Counted from the first letter of the stretch, positions 1-10,082 are shown. The stretch: DNA of 64,000 nt from Epiperipatus broadwayi (GCA_028023455.1 JAQFVV010006220.1:9693916-9757915); one strand, 5' to 3'. Notes: generated from the letters alone by a model not told the origin. A program made the numbers and translations.

Positions 1-2790
1 TGAGAAAATCTATTGAAAATTACTTTAGTCTTTTTAATATTCATCTTTCCTTCTACTTTTTTAAATTTTATCTGACAACCCTTTGCAGCATTTTCTGAAA
101 CTTTGAAGTATTATTTCCAAAAACAATCACACCTTATTTAAAATGTAGATGACTTAAATAATTTACTTTTATTTTATTTTTTTAGCTTTTCATAATTCAC
201 AATATACTTTTTTTTCTAAAACTGCTATAAAAAGTTTGAGATATGGAATTACTGCCAATAAACGTTCTCAATGTTAATCTTTTTAATAATACCAAGTAAT
301 CTAACTATCTTATTTTATAAATATTCTTTAGAATATGACAGTTTCTAGTCTATAATTTGTTGATCCAGTGCTTTAAACACTGTAGAAATGCTTATATAAT
401 CAAATACCTTTCATAATCTGAAAATCCAAAACATAATGGCAACTCATGTTCATTGTCACTTCTATAAATTCTCTCAATATTTGAATACATTCATTATGCT
501 AAAATCACTTTAAATCCAGCTTGTTTTGTTTTTTTTTTGATTGGTTAAAATCCAAAGTTCATTTGAGAGTTATAATTATCTTGTTAATGATTTTGCATAT
601 AACTGATAGAAGATTGATAGAACTATAATTTTTAATATTTTCGTTATCATCTTTTTTAAATACTTTTATTATTACTGCGGTCTCCCAATCTCTGATAAAT
701 TTTTATTATTTAAACATTTGATACATAACTTTGCCAACAATTTTTTTATTTCTTTATTTACTTCTTTTAAGATATCAATTATAGTTACATCATTGCCTAG
801 AGCTTTTTATTTTAATCATAGATTTTAATTGCATGTCTCATTTCTGCATTTAAAATGTTGGGTAATTTAGAAAATATAATAACACTAGGCATAATTTTTT
901 TTTTTTTATATGTTTTATTACTATATAATATTTTATCAAATTCTTCTATAAATTTATGATATAATCTCTCTTTAGTAATTGCTTCTTCTTTTTTTTTAAG
1001 TGTCATAGCATCGGCCGGGACGCGAACCCGCAACCCGGACAACTGCCTGCAAGTGCAAGGCAGTCGCTCTGATCTCTCGACCACTAATGCAAGACTAATT
1101 GCTTCTTCTTTTCTTTTCATTTCAGAAATAATTTTCCTTACAATACCATGTCTTAACTTTTGAGACTTTTATTCTCTTCTATATCTCTCCTTGCCAATTA
1201 ACCATTATATTTTTTAATATTATTATCTCTTTTTTGTATTATTAAAAAAAAAGTATATAGACATTCAATTCTTTTTAATAGATTATATTTAACAGTTTTC
1301 ATATTTATATATATATACACACACATTGTATTGTCTCCGCAGAAAATTTAGTGATAAATTGTTGCTTTTCCATACAGCTATCTTTCTTGCAGTTTTTAAT
1401 AGTATATCAATTGTCTTTTTATTGATTTCATTCAAGTCTCAACCAGCCTCAAATCTGATAATATTTAAAATGACTTGCAAATTTTATTTAAATTTATTGG
1501 CGGGTTTTTGAAAGTTAAAAATTATCAATTATTCATACTACTTTTCTTAATAATTTTCGACTCTTTAGTTTTGAATTAATGCGTATCTTACATTCATTAA
1601 TCAATTATCATTTCCTATGATGAATGAATATAGGAACATTATAAACTTGAAATATATATTTTCTGCTAGTCAAAATAAAATCTAATTCTGCTTGGCCTTC
1701 ATTTGGATACTTCCATGTCCATTTCCACTCAGCATTATTCTCAAAAAAATAATTAATATATAATTTTTAATTTTCAGCAAAATTCACAAGTCTATGTCCT
1801 CTCTTATTTCTATCAGTATTACTACCAAATTTATCCACAGCATCTCTCAATCGTTTACTAATTTTAGCATTAGAGTTACTATGACAATTTAAAAAAGTTG
1901 TTTGGTCTGATCAAAAGCATTTTGTACATCTAAAAATAATTCTCTTTTTCTTCATTAGAATGGAGAACTTGTTGAAGCATAAACCTGAATTAACTGCATT
2001 TGGTATCTTTGATTAAATGTAATAACTAATCTTGAAATTCTATCTGATATGCCTTTAATCTCCACATTGTTGTTCTTCCAATTTTTATTTATATGAATCC
2101 TAATCCACATGTGCTCCCAGTATTTGCACCTTTGTAAAAATTAACGTCCACTTTATAATTTTTTTAATTTCATAAAATCCAACACTGTCCTATTTAAAAT
2201 TAGATATTCTTTCAATTCATGTTATCTCCCTTCACTTGAAAGTGATCTGTAATTGTAAATACTTAAATAGAAAATTATCATCAAATAGCTTGAATTTCCA
2301 TAAGAGATTCCTAGCACCTTCTGTCTTTAGTTGCCATGTGCTGCCTTTGATGCTGATTGTATGCATCCTTGGAATAAGGCCATATTTTAATTTGCCTATC
2401 ATGATTACAAATATCTATTTTAAAAAAGTTAGTTCATATTCATCCTGCCTTTTAAAAAAACCATCTGATATTTTAGTTAAGAACTATCAGGCACCTGAGA
2501 AAACAATGGAAAATTAAGGTAGAAAGCTAATAAACTCTCACATTGGTTGGTGTATGCTGATGAGAAATCCATACATATTTATTGGCTATATGAATATTTA
2601 TATAGAAATAATAGCTGCATTAACAAAAGGTACATAGAGAATGGAATAGACATTAGGAATTGGCATTGTTCTATTCTTCTAAGGCCTCAAAGAAGAATCA
2701 GTGGTAAGTTAACAGCAAATTTATTTGTCCACTCATTTGCTAATGTGTTCACAGTATTCTTCCTTGATGGAGTTGTACAGTAGTTACTAA
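1..2790 (-). pseudogene. Decayed RTE-type LINE, 3' end outside window
   Basis: This is a second, heavily mutated copy of the RTE element at 26.2-29.4 kb. It can be followed almost collinearly: position 1 corresponds to about 26820, the lower-strand sequence runs through the RT and endonuclease coding region, and the 5' leader ends near 2790. Shared blocks include the RT region near 600-830, the linker near 1120-1510, the endonuclease region near 1660-2110 and the leader near 2500-2720. Stops and frameshifts break every long frame, so no protein can be made. A SINE sits inside it at 993-1095, so this LINE is older than that SINE. The last roughly 640 bp of the 3' end lie left of the window. 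The family call is secure because the intact relative is in the same window. The exact 5' limit is uncertain by about 50 bp. Confidence 0.85.
993..1095 (-). mobile_element. tRNA-derived SINE (family S1) with 17-bp TSD
   Basis: On the lower strand this short element starts with a tRNA-like head containing a TAGTGGTCGAGAG A-box-like block. It has a GGTTCGCGTCCC B-box, then GCCGATGCTATGACA and an A-rich tail. It is flanked by a perfect 17-bp duplication, TAATTGCTTCTTCTTTT, at 976-992 and 1096-1112. It consists of little more than the tRNA-like region plus a tail, which is short for a SINE. Pol III transcription and LINE-driven insertion are known for such elements; here they are inferred from structure. 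Other copies in this window are at 14.6, 19.4, 30.6, 33.9, 35.3, 38.7, 38.9 and 42.4 kb. Confidence 0.88.
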
Positions 2791-3299
2791 TCGAGAAAAA
2801 ATAACTAAAAATTCTACACTTATTTTTGAACTTATGGATGTAAGACTATATTAAATAAAGCTTGAAAAATCATATATTTTGCAATAAAAAAAATTTACTT
2901 AACAAAACAGTATCAATTATTTAACAAAAAAATACATCAATGATAATAAAAAAAATGGACTCACAAAAAATAAAAGTAGAAATATCTCTCAAGAATTTTA
3001 TTTTTTTAAACATCAGAATTCTTTATTGTTTGAAGAGATTCTTAATTGAGCATTGTTCAAGACACATTTTTGTTGGTGGAATCATACCATGATGCAGTGG
3101 TAAACGGGATTTATTTAATAATTTTTTATACATTTTGTAAAAGCAACTAATTTTCTAATATTTGAGGAGAAAAATATTAAAAAAACAAGAAATCATTTAT
3201 AATGACAGTTATATATTTTCATAGTAATATTTAATTGTGGTCCCAAAGTTTAGTATGGATACTTTTTTTTTCAAAATAAATATACAGTACATTTCTCTG
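2791..3299. other. A+T-rich DNA without recognisable feature
   Basis: I see no coding similarity, RNA gene or structured repeat in this stretch. It is mostly A/T runs. Confidence 0.6.
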
Positions 3300-3699
3300 A
3301 AAGTTTATGATAATAAACATCACATGATCACCATTTCTTATGCTTGCTTATAACTGTCATTAAAACAGGCAAAACTCTCCATACATATTGTCACTCAGTA
3401 CAAGCCAGAGTAATCAATGGATGCCAGAAGACTTGTGCATAAAATCTCCATCTAGTGCCTACTTATCCAATATCCCCAGACTAGTTTCTGGCTTGTGGCC
3501 TTCATCAGTAAAAAGGCTTGGATCTGAAAGCACTGCACCTAGATCTTAGGATCTAATGCAAACTTCCAGCAACCACCTTTTATCTCTACTTAACTACAAA
3601 ACCATGAGCAAGCCTTCTGGCATCCATTGATTATTCTGGCTTGCACTGAGTGGCAATACGTATGGAGAGTTTTGCCTATTTTAATAAAAGTTTATGATA
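3300..3699. mobile_element. Fold-back element FB-A with 13-bp TSD (family H2)
   Basis: A 374-bp insertion (3313-3686) lies between copies of AAAGTTTATGATA at 3300-3312 and 3687-3699. Inside, arms of about 75 bp are inverted repeats, roughly 3364-3435 against 3606-3680. The left arm begins CAGGCAAAACTCTCC and the right arm ends with its complement. The arms flank a unique middle containing a hammerhead-like core on the lower strand. A close relative with its own TSD is at 9558-9886, and the two share the outer sequence AACATCACATGATCACC. No open frame is present. TSD length and non-autonomous structure fit insertion by a LINE-type endonuclease (inference). A cut-and-paste MITE is less likely because the inverted arms are not at the very end on the left. 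Confidence 0.75.
3466..3522 (-). ncRNA. Hammerhead-ribozyme-like motif, family H2 copy A
   Basis: Reading the lower strand: CUGAUGA (complement of 3502-3508), a stem II hairpin AGGC-CACAA-GCCA, GAAAC, then UAGUC. This gives the self-complementary stem III block ACUAGU and a GUC cleavage triplet. These are the invariant core elements of a type I hammerhead with a very short stem III. Stem I here is weak, mostly G-U wobbles, so this copy is probably inactive. The same core recurs at 9.73 and 48.87 kb. Confidence 0.55.
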
Positions 3700-3834
3700 G
3701 TAGTATTCACTTTTAATTATATTTTGAACTATTTTCATCATCTAGGTTTAATTGATAAATGTTTTTATAAGACAACAATCAGTAATCATTTTATAGATTT
3801 ATCCATGAGGGTTCAGCTTTTTCTATTTCTTTTT

Positions 3835-4255
3835 AAAATGATTTCTAAAAATTATAGATCGTCACATCAAGTTGATTTATGGGATTATTTGCTATTTTCA
3901 TGTGAACAGCTTCTTTAAATTTTTTTCTATTTACTTTTTCGATTTGTCCAAAATTCTTATCGTTTTTTTAGGGAGTGCTCCATTATAGAAACATATTTTA
4001 TTTTTCAATAAATCATTTGGGTTTTCTAATATATGTCTTTCCACATTCACATAGAATTTTATAGATACAGTTTTCACCATTTCAAATTTAAGTTTTGAAG
4101 AAGTTGGGTTTTTTTATAGTGTGTTATGGTTTTGGAAAGCATTTGTGATATTATATTGTATGCAGATTTTCTTTAATTTGTCTGCAATTCCTGATATATA
4201 TCGAAGCAATACAATATTTATAATTGATTTTTCTTTTTGATGACTTTATTTGAGG
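3835..4255 (-). pseudogene. Penelope-like element fragment (RT end / GIY-YIG)
   Basis: The lower strand, read with frameshifts, gives first a stretch like the region after the reverse transcriptase of Penelope-like elements (IVLLRYISGIADKLKKI, near 4140-4220). Then comes YKILCECGKTYI (near 4030-4068), which is the start of a GIY-YIG nuclease domain (family form YxIxCxCGKxYIG). Last is RKKFKEAVHMKIANNPINQ (3870-3934), the KEA-type C-terminal block of that domain. Stops and frame changes make it a dead fragment. The expected arginine following the YIG strand is lost. Penelope-like elements are known to carry hammerhead ribozymes in their terminal repeats, so its presence beside hammerhead-like elements is suggestive. 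No terminal repeat of the element itself can be delimited. Confidence 0.7.
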
Positions 4256-4629
4256 TTTTTTAATTATAGCTTATGAATAACTATTTTTCATGAAAAATTT
4301 TCTATGTAAGATCTTTTTTTTTCCAATCACTGACTTTTGAACAAACTTCTTTTTATTGTGCTCCATAATGGTAATATAATTCCATTTTTTTGCTCTTGTT
4401 AAGATTGAATGTATATATTTAGTATTTTCTGTGGGGAGAAAAATATAAATCATAATTTTGATTTTTCTCGCAAAAACATTATCATAAGAACAACTAACTA
4501 AAAAGGTCAACTTTTTCTGTAGTATAATTTTCATTACACCATTCTTACAGAAGGTAGGGACTGGTTTCTATCTGCTTTTAACACCTTGGGGAACAATGTA
4601 ATGATAAACATATGATTAAAGTCAGGTAA

Positions 4630-4692
4630 AAAAAATGTGTACGATTCCCAATATGCATATTTTGTGGTGAATCAGCACTCATCAGTTGACCC
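4630..4692 (-). ncRNA. Hammerhead-like motif, family H3, left arm
   Basis: The lower strand shows CUGAUGA (complement of 4679-4685) and a partly paired GUGCUG-AUU-CACCAC arm. It continues with AAAAUAUGCAUAUUGGG, where the core G of GAAA reads A. It is the inverted partner of the motif at 4914. It is decayed and probably inactive. Confidence 0.4.
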
Positions 4693-4904
4693 AGACTACT
4701 ATGTGAGAATGGATGAAAATTACATTTTAAAATTATTATTCATTAGTGGATAATCTCTAGTCTAATGAATGAATAATAAAAAATATTAATATACTTCCAT
4801 CAAAATTATGAGGAAATAAGTTTGACACTTAGCAATTAAACTGTAGTAATTGGCTATCTATATACTGAACAATTATTAAAGATATGTGTAAAAAATTCTG
4901 TGGT

Positions 4905-4955
4905 CTGGGCAAACTGATGAGTTGTAGTTCAGCATTAAATATGCATCTTGGGATT
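4905..4955 (+). ncRNA. Hammerhead-like motif, family H3, right arm
   Basis: CUGAUGA (4914-4920) is followed by the possible stem II GUUG-UAGUU-CAGC, then AUUAAAUAUGCAUCUUGGG. Compared with other H3 copies, the consensus core would be CUGAUGA, GUGCUG-GUU-CAGCAC, AAAA, the palindromic stem III AUGCAU, C, with stem I CCAA/UUGG. This copy has lost part of stem I and the GAAA box. Confidence 0.4.
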
Positions 4956-5158
4956 ATACATCTTTTTCACATGTCCTTTAGTCACATGTTTATGATTATA
5001 TTCATTCACAAGGTGTTAAAAGCAAACAGTAACTAGTTCATAACTTGCCTGAGAGTGGTATAATAAAAACTACACTACAAAAATATTATTTATTAAATGG
5101 ATAATCTCTAGTCTAATAAATAAATAACAAAAATAATTAATTAAGAAGGTCAATTTGT

Positions 5159-7815
5159 GTTAAATTCTAATTCTATTGTGAATTGAAGGAGATGTTATTA
5201 ATATTATCCAAATGTATAGAATAATGCTTCATTATGCCACACAATAATTGTTTTCTTTATATAAATAAGAAATAAAATTGATGGTTGTGATTTTAAGTTC
5301 ATCCATGTAAATAATATTAATGATGTGATTTATAGCCATCTCTCAATTTTGTTCTTTTGTGTTGTATTGAAAATATTGTTGCTATGCAGAATATTAAGAG
5401 TTCCATTATACTATCATTAGAAAAAATTATTTTGGTTTTATGTTATTACTTAATTTTTTTCTTACTATAAACAATACTTCATTTTCATATTCTTGCTTAT
5501 TTCCATAAAGTATTTAGAATTTCTCACAAAGTATTGTATTTTGTATGTCAAAGGATTAAGGATCTTAAAAATAAATCTTGAAAGTTTTTTGGCATGATGA
5601 ATTTCTAGAAGTAACAATAGGTTTTAATAAAAAATAATTCTCAAGTACTTAGGTAGACTATAGAGAAATGGAAATTTGTTGAAATATGATTTTAATTTAT
5701 TTTTTGATGCAATAATCTCAGGTAATCGAAATAGTCCTACATTTAATTACAAGATACACAGTATATACCAATAAATATACTAATGTAATAATAAAGCTAG
5801 TCATAACGTAATTGTTTCACAGTATCAAAAGTAAAATTAGAGGAAATAAATCAAGTAAATAAGTTAGATAATGATCCAAGATTAGTTTAAAAGCATGAGA
5901 TAGAATTGTACTTCTGATTATTGCTGCTGAAGATTATACTCGGATTAAAAGATATTTCCCACCCACCCCCCTTCAAATTAATTTTTTTTATAACTTTATA
6001 AAATATTGTTTTTTATTTTTGGAAAGGAACTAACTCTTTTATCAGCATATATGAATTTTTTACATGTAGCTTTTGATACCAATAAATAGGATTAAACTTT
6101 GTTGGAGACTAGTCTGTAAATTTTGTATCTACTACATTCAACATTTATTAATGGTTTTTCTACATTTAAGATACTAAAACTTTTAAAAGAAAATTACCAT
6201 TCAGAATCTGAAGTTGAGATTAGAACAATAAAATTAATATTAGTTTTAGATTATTCGAAAGCTCTTTTCAATTTAAACGAAACTTCATTTTTAGCAGCTT
6301 TTTCCCAAGTTAAATCGAGCCTGATCTATATAAGTAAAAGTTTCTCAGGAGCTGGAATAGGTTTTGTTAATATAATTTTTTCAATAGCTTATAGGGAACA
6401 TATATATATATTCGGTAATAATAATGTTTATCATTAAATTTATTTAGTTTTGAAACTAATTTTTAGAAGTTTTTAAATTAATAATGATTGTCGAATAATT
6501 TTGCCGACTTTTATAATTAGATTCCAACCTTCTTAGAAATTCTAGAAGTATTTTATTTGCTCCTGGAGCCTTATGTGGTTTAAAACAAGAGAGAATTTAA
6601 TATTATCTATTGATTTATTAAGTTGAGATTAGAATTAACGTTATGAAGGAGAAGTTTGTAGTTTTGCTGTAATCATGCTTTTTATAAGAATGATATATAA
6701 GATTAACAATCTCGTTAGTAGTGATCAAATGGGGGGGGGGGGAGGTTTCTTGAGGTTTTTTCATACTCATTAATCTTTCTGTTAGATTTTATTTTTCCAT
6801 GACTTTTCTCTACTTTCTTTTCTAAAATCATCCCAAAATTTTATGAATTTGTTAGCAATTTTCAGATTTTTGGTAGACAAACATTGAATATAAAATCACT
6901 CCTGTTTTGTTTCAATGAGTAGTGATTTTTTTAACTATCTTCATAAAGAATGGGCATTTTGAAAATTGGTATTATCAGTTTGTTAATTTTTCATAATGAA
7001 AGATGATAATATTCTAGTAATTTTCTATTCAAAATAGACATTTGTTTTGGTTAAAATTAGCATTTTTAAAAGTTGGTTTCAGGAAAAAATAGATTTTAAA
7101 TATATGATTGATTAAATTTATTTTATGTTAGCCTTGAGAAAAATAATCCGATATTAGTGAACCATTTTCATTAAAACAAAATAATAATCATGAGTTGTCT
7201 GGTATCCATCTATCTTAACGAAATTTTCCTCTTAGAAAACAGGCAAAACTAAGAAATAGTGATCTTGTGATTTTTCTCTTATCTAGACAAGCTTAAGCAT
7301 GTATATATTGTTTAAATCTGTCCATTCTAAATATTAACAACCGTTTTTATTCTCACCTGCATATTTCCAAAGATCACTGTAAAAATCAAAATCTCCTGAA
7401 TACCAAGTGTATAGAGTTATTTTATACTGGGAAGTTTGTAAACATTGTATACATAAATATTATGTAAATAGTGATTATTATATGACAATCTTCAGAAGAT
7501 CTTTCTTTGTAAGATGGTGTAATTCAAGTGGGAGTGTTTAAATGATTAGAATTCAATTTATTATGTCAATTATTTTTAAATTCATTTATCACCTGTATGT
7601 TGCTGGTTATTTCATTGTTTTGTAATCTATTTATCAATCTATATATGTAGTAAAAATAACTTATTAAACAAACCACCATATAAATTTCTCTACCATTTTT
7701 TTATCTGCTATTAACAGAAGCAATCCACTCTATTTCTTCTGACGATTTGAATACAGCAGGTGTTCATTCATCACTTAAAATTACAAAAGATAATTCCAGT
7801 ATAAAGAAAATAGAG
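5159..7815. other. A+T-rich DNA, no supported gene
   Basis: There are no recognisable genes. A run of 12 G residues lies at 6731-6742. A short lower-strand stretch near 6545-6585 reads KPHKAPGANKILL, which resembles the K-APG block of LINE reverse transcriptases. It stands alone among stops and is not enough for a call. Confidence 0.5.
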
Positions 7816-8003
7816 TAAATTACTTTAATATTTGTCTGAAGGTTTGTAATGATAGTATATTATAAGATGTAATATGTTGGACTATTTCCATCATTTATGA
7901 GTGAATATTGAATGTATAGAAAATTTTAAACTTTATTTAAACTTTTCAAATACAAACAACTTGTTAGTAATAACACACAAATAGACAATACAGGTTAGTA
8001 ATT

Positions 8004-8048
8004 ACACAACGTTTCGAGTAGTATTATTCTCCACTCTTCTTCAGGTGT
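8004..8048 (-). ncRNA. Hammerhead-like motif, mirrored copy in left arm
   Basis: This is the inverted counterpart of the motif at 8252-8296, with CUGAAGA as the complement of 8038-8044. Because the arms are inverted, a transcript from one strand carries only one functional copy and one antisense copy. The antisense copy could mask the first by pairing. Confidence 0.55.
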
Positions 8049-8150
8049 TGCCGGCCTATATGCACAGTGACAATATTCGCTTAGAAGTTGAACTCGCACC
8101 TTTAGATTCTTGTATATTGAATTTAAGGCAAACGCTCTACCAACTGAGCT

Positions 8151-8222
8151 GCTCAGTTGGTAGAGCGTTTGCCTTAAATTCAATATACAAGAATCTAAAG
8201 GTGCGAGTTCAACTTCTAAGCG
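8151..8222 (+). promoter_or_regulatory. tRNA-like head with internal pol III A and B boxes
   Basis: GCTCAGTTGGTAGAGCG at 8151-8167 is a textbook tRNA D-arm/A-box sequence. GAGTTCAAC at 8205-8213 matches a B-box. The spacing suits an intragenic pol III promoter. The mirrored copy reads on the lower strand at about 8078-8149. The cloverleaf is incomplete at the 5' end, because the first acceptor-stem bases would fall across the palindrome centre. This is therefore a tRNA-derived SINE head, not a tRNA gene. Confidence 0.75.
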
Positions 8223-8251
8223 AATATTGTCACTGTGCATATAGGCCGGCA

Positions 8252-8296
8252 ACACCTGAAGAAGAGTGGAGAATAATACTACTCGAAACGTTGTGT
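8252..8296 (+). ncRNA. Hammerhead-ribozyme-like motif in palindrome right arm
   Basis: In order: ACAC (8252-8255, stem I), CUGAAGA (8256-8262), stem II with GAGUGG pairing to CUACUC (one G-U pair) around an A-rich loop, then GAAA (8285-8288). C-G-U follows, giving the self-complementary stem III ACGU with GUU as the cleavage triplet, then GUGU (8293-8296) closing stem I. All invariant core positions are intact. The two-base-pair stem III would be unstable in a monomer but could form between two units, as described for short-stem type I hammerheads. Activity is unproven. Confidence 0.6.
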
Positions 8297-8448
8297 AATT
8301 ACTAACCTGTATTGTCTATTTGTGTGTTATTACTAACAAGTTGTTTGTATTTGAAAAGTTTAAATAAAGTTTAAAATTTTCTATACATTCAATATTCACT
8401 CATAAATGATGGAAATAGTCCAACATATTACATCTTAAATTACTTTAA

Positions 8449-9557
8449 CACTCGCAAAAAGCATTTGCACAATTTGGTTAAAAGCCGATATGAATGTGAT
8501 TACAATTGTATACAGACGCTATAAAAAATAAATGCTGATTTATTTCTTCTCCAGTTATTGAAAGTAAAGAAAAAAAGATAATGTATCATTTTATTTGGTG
8601 CAAGCCTCTCTTACCATGAGTCAAATGTACTTATAGATAGCATAAAGTTCAAGTTACTAAAATATATAATTACTGTCTAGGGTCAGATCTATAGAACTAA
8701 ACATGGAAGTTATCTTGAATTTAAAAATTTTTAAGTAAAAGCAGATGTATGGGAGCAAATTTAATGCTTCTCATTGAAGAAAGCCCAAAACCAGTCTGGG
8801 GTTTGAATGTAGCACTATTATTTAGTGTCCATTACCTACTCAAATTTACAATAAATAACTTTGAAATAATTTGTGCAATGGTAGAGTGACAGGATCTTCA
8901 AATCAAGGTCCATTCATTGCAGCTCAGCTCTATCACTTCCAATACTCAAATTTCTTAAGAACTCCTAGGAAATAAGGCCATTCAACTATTTTTATTAAAA
9001 GTAAATAGTGTTTATATTGCTTCTAAAGCAAAGTATTAATAATAATATTGTTTTACCTGATTAAAAAATGAGTGATTAAATATTATTTTATCTTTTATGA
9101 TTTTTTAAGGATATGTGATAACTACTTTTTTGTTTTCTTAAGAAAGGCTTTAAAAATATTATTTCTATACTCATTTTTAAAAATATTTTTGGCTTTGCCA
9201 AAAATCATTCTTTGATAGACTTCACCTCTAATAATGCTAGTACCAATAATATGATTTTAAGATTATTTTATCTCTCAGATGACTTCCTATGATTTTGAAA
9301 ACTTGTAAGTTCTTCTGTTGATTTAGTTAGTTCTTATAAACATACATGAATTAAGTTTTTACTCAAATACAGTTTAATTACACATTCACAAAAAGAATAT
9401 GATCAAGGGATAATGCATGAGCTTCATCAGTGACAATTTGCTGTTTCTTTCCACTCTCTTCATTATCTCATCTCAATTTAGAACTTCATCATATATAATG
9501 AAGTCATGCATTTTTTTTAAGTTGGAACTTGAACATAGCTACAATCCTTGTACTAAC
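8449..9557. other. A+T-rich DNA without supported feature
   Basis: No gene is recognised. A weak tRNA-like stretch near 8877-8940 (ATGGTAGAGTG, later GCAGCTCAG) could be an old SINE relic but is too decayed to call. Confidence 0.5.
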
Positions 9558-9886
9558 ATCTCCATAAGTGAAACCACTAAACATCACATGATCACCATTT
9601 TTATGTTTGTTCATAACTGTTACTAAAACAGGCAAAACTCTCCATACAGTAGTGCCACTTAGTGCAAGCCAGAGTAATCAATGAATGCCAGAAGGCTTCT
9701 GCATAAAATTGCTATCTAGTGCCTATTGATGAAAGCCACAAACTAGAAACTAGTCTGGGGATATTGGATGAGTAGGCACTAGATAGGCATTTAATGCACA
9801 AGCCTTCTGGCATTCATTGATTACTCTGGCTTGCATTAAATGGCACTACTCTGTGGAGAATTTTGCCTGTTTTAATCTCCATAAGT
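9558..9886. mobile_element. Fold-back element FB-B with 12-bp TSD (family H2)
   Basis: A 305-bp insertion (9570-9874) lies between two copies of ATCTCCATAAGT at 9558-9569 and 9875-9886. Its outer arms (about 9628-9705 against 9797-9873) are inverted repeats related to those of FB-A: CAGGCAAAACTCTCC outward, GCCAGAGTAATCAATG inward. A second, inner inverted repeat of 12 bp, ATCTAGTGCCTA with its complement, brackets a hammerhead-like core. There is no open reading frame. FB-A and FB-B are clearly one family, yet each has a different TSD sequence, so they are independent insertions. Confidence 0.78.
9714..9785 (+). ncRNA. Hammerhead-like motif, family H2 copy B
   Basis: UUGAUGA (9726-9732; C3 changed to U) is followed by AAGCC and a degraded stem II. 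GAAAC follows at 9746-9750, then UAGUC, which gives stem III ACUAGU and a GUC triplet. Possible stem I CCUA/UGGG adjoins the core. The flanking 12-bp inverted repeat would close an outer helix. The altered first core base and poor stem II suggest it no longer cleaves. Confidence 0.45.
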
Positions 9887-10082
9887 TGATGGCAATTCAA
9901 TCGAATATTGTTCTTTATCAATGTTTTATTATAAAAATATTTATATTTGAAATCTATATTTGATTAATGTTAACGAACAAATATTAATTCTTGGAAGTTC
10001 TACAAATCTACCTTTCTTACTGCCGACAACTCAATATTGGATTAATATCTCACTCTAATGTTGTTCTTTGTTAATATTTTAT

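Larger units (their letters stand above)
4492..5158 (+). mobile_element. Inverted/tandem hammerhead-family repeat (family H3)
   Basis: A composite insertion. The left part (about 4515-4700) is inverted relative to the right part. The middle starts a unit at about 4728 (ATAATCTCTAGTCTAATGAA), which continues through GTTTGACACTT and a hammerhead-like core at about 4914. It then runs on to about 5090, where the ATAATCTCTAGTCTAAT start is repeated. The plus part is therefore a little more than one head-to-tail unit of about 365 bp, with an inverted partial unit in front. The flanks are similar over about 24 bp (4492-4515 and 5135-5158, sharing AAGGTCAA with nearby mismatches) and are probably an old TSD. 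Related copies occur at 31.0, 37.4 and 63.2 kb. No coding capacity. Confidence 0.65.
7816..8448. mobile_element. 575-bp near-perfect palindromic SINE-like element (H4)
   Basis: Two 287-bp arms, 7863-8149 and 8151-8437, are near-perfect inverted repeats around one central base at 8150. The whole insertion (7829-8435) is flanked by the 13-bp duplication TAAATTACTTTAA at 7816-7828 and 8436-8448. Each arm, read outward from the centre, holds a tRNA-like head with pol III boxes, a hammerhead-like motif, a body and an AATAAA near its end (8363-8368 in the right arm). Two mirrored open frames of 86 codons exist only because the arms match, and I do not regard them as genes. Near-identity of the arms implies a recent origin or homogenisation. 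Older copies are at 44.1 and 57.7 kb. A two-step insertion such as twin priming, or template switching, could make such a structure (inference). Confidence 0.85.

Noticed and set aside
6123-6600. Possible retroelement protein (LDYSKALFNL on the upper strand; KPHKAPGANK on the lower)
   Set aside because: The two hints lie on opposite strands and neither is supported by neighbouring domain blocks.
7995-8305. Two identical-looking 86-codon frames on opposite strands
   Set aside because: They are mirror images created by the palindrome, with tRNA-like and hammerhead-like sequence inside. No protein features.
8877-8945. tRNA-like ATGGTAGAGTG and GCAGCTCAG
   Set aside because: No cloverleaf, B-box too degraded, no TSD. 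At most an old SINE relic.
9420-9445. TCATCAG on the lower strand as a hammerhead start
   Set aside because: The sequence after CUGAUGA has neither stem II nor GAAA.
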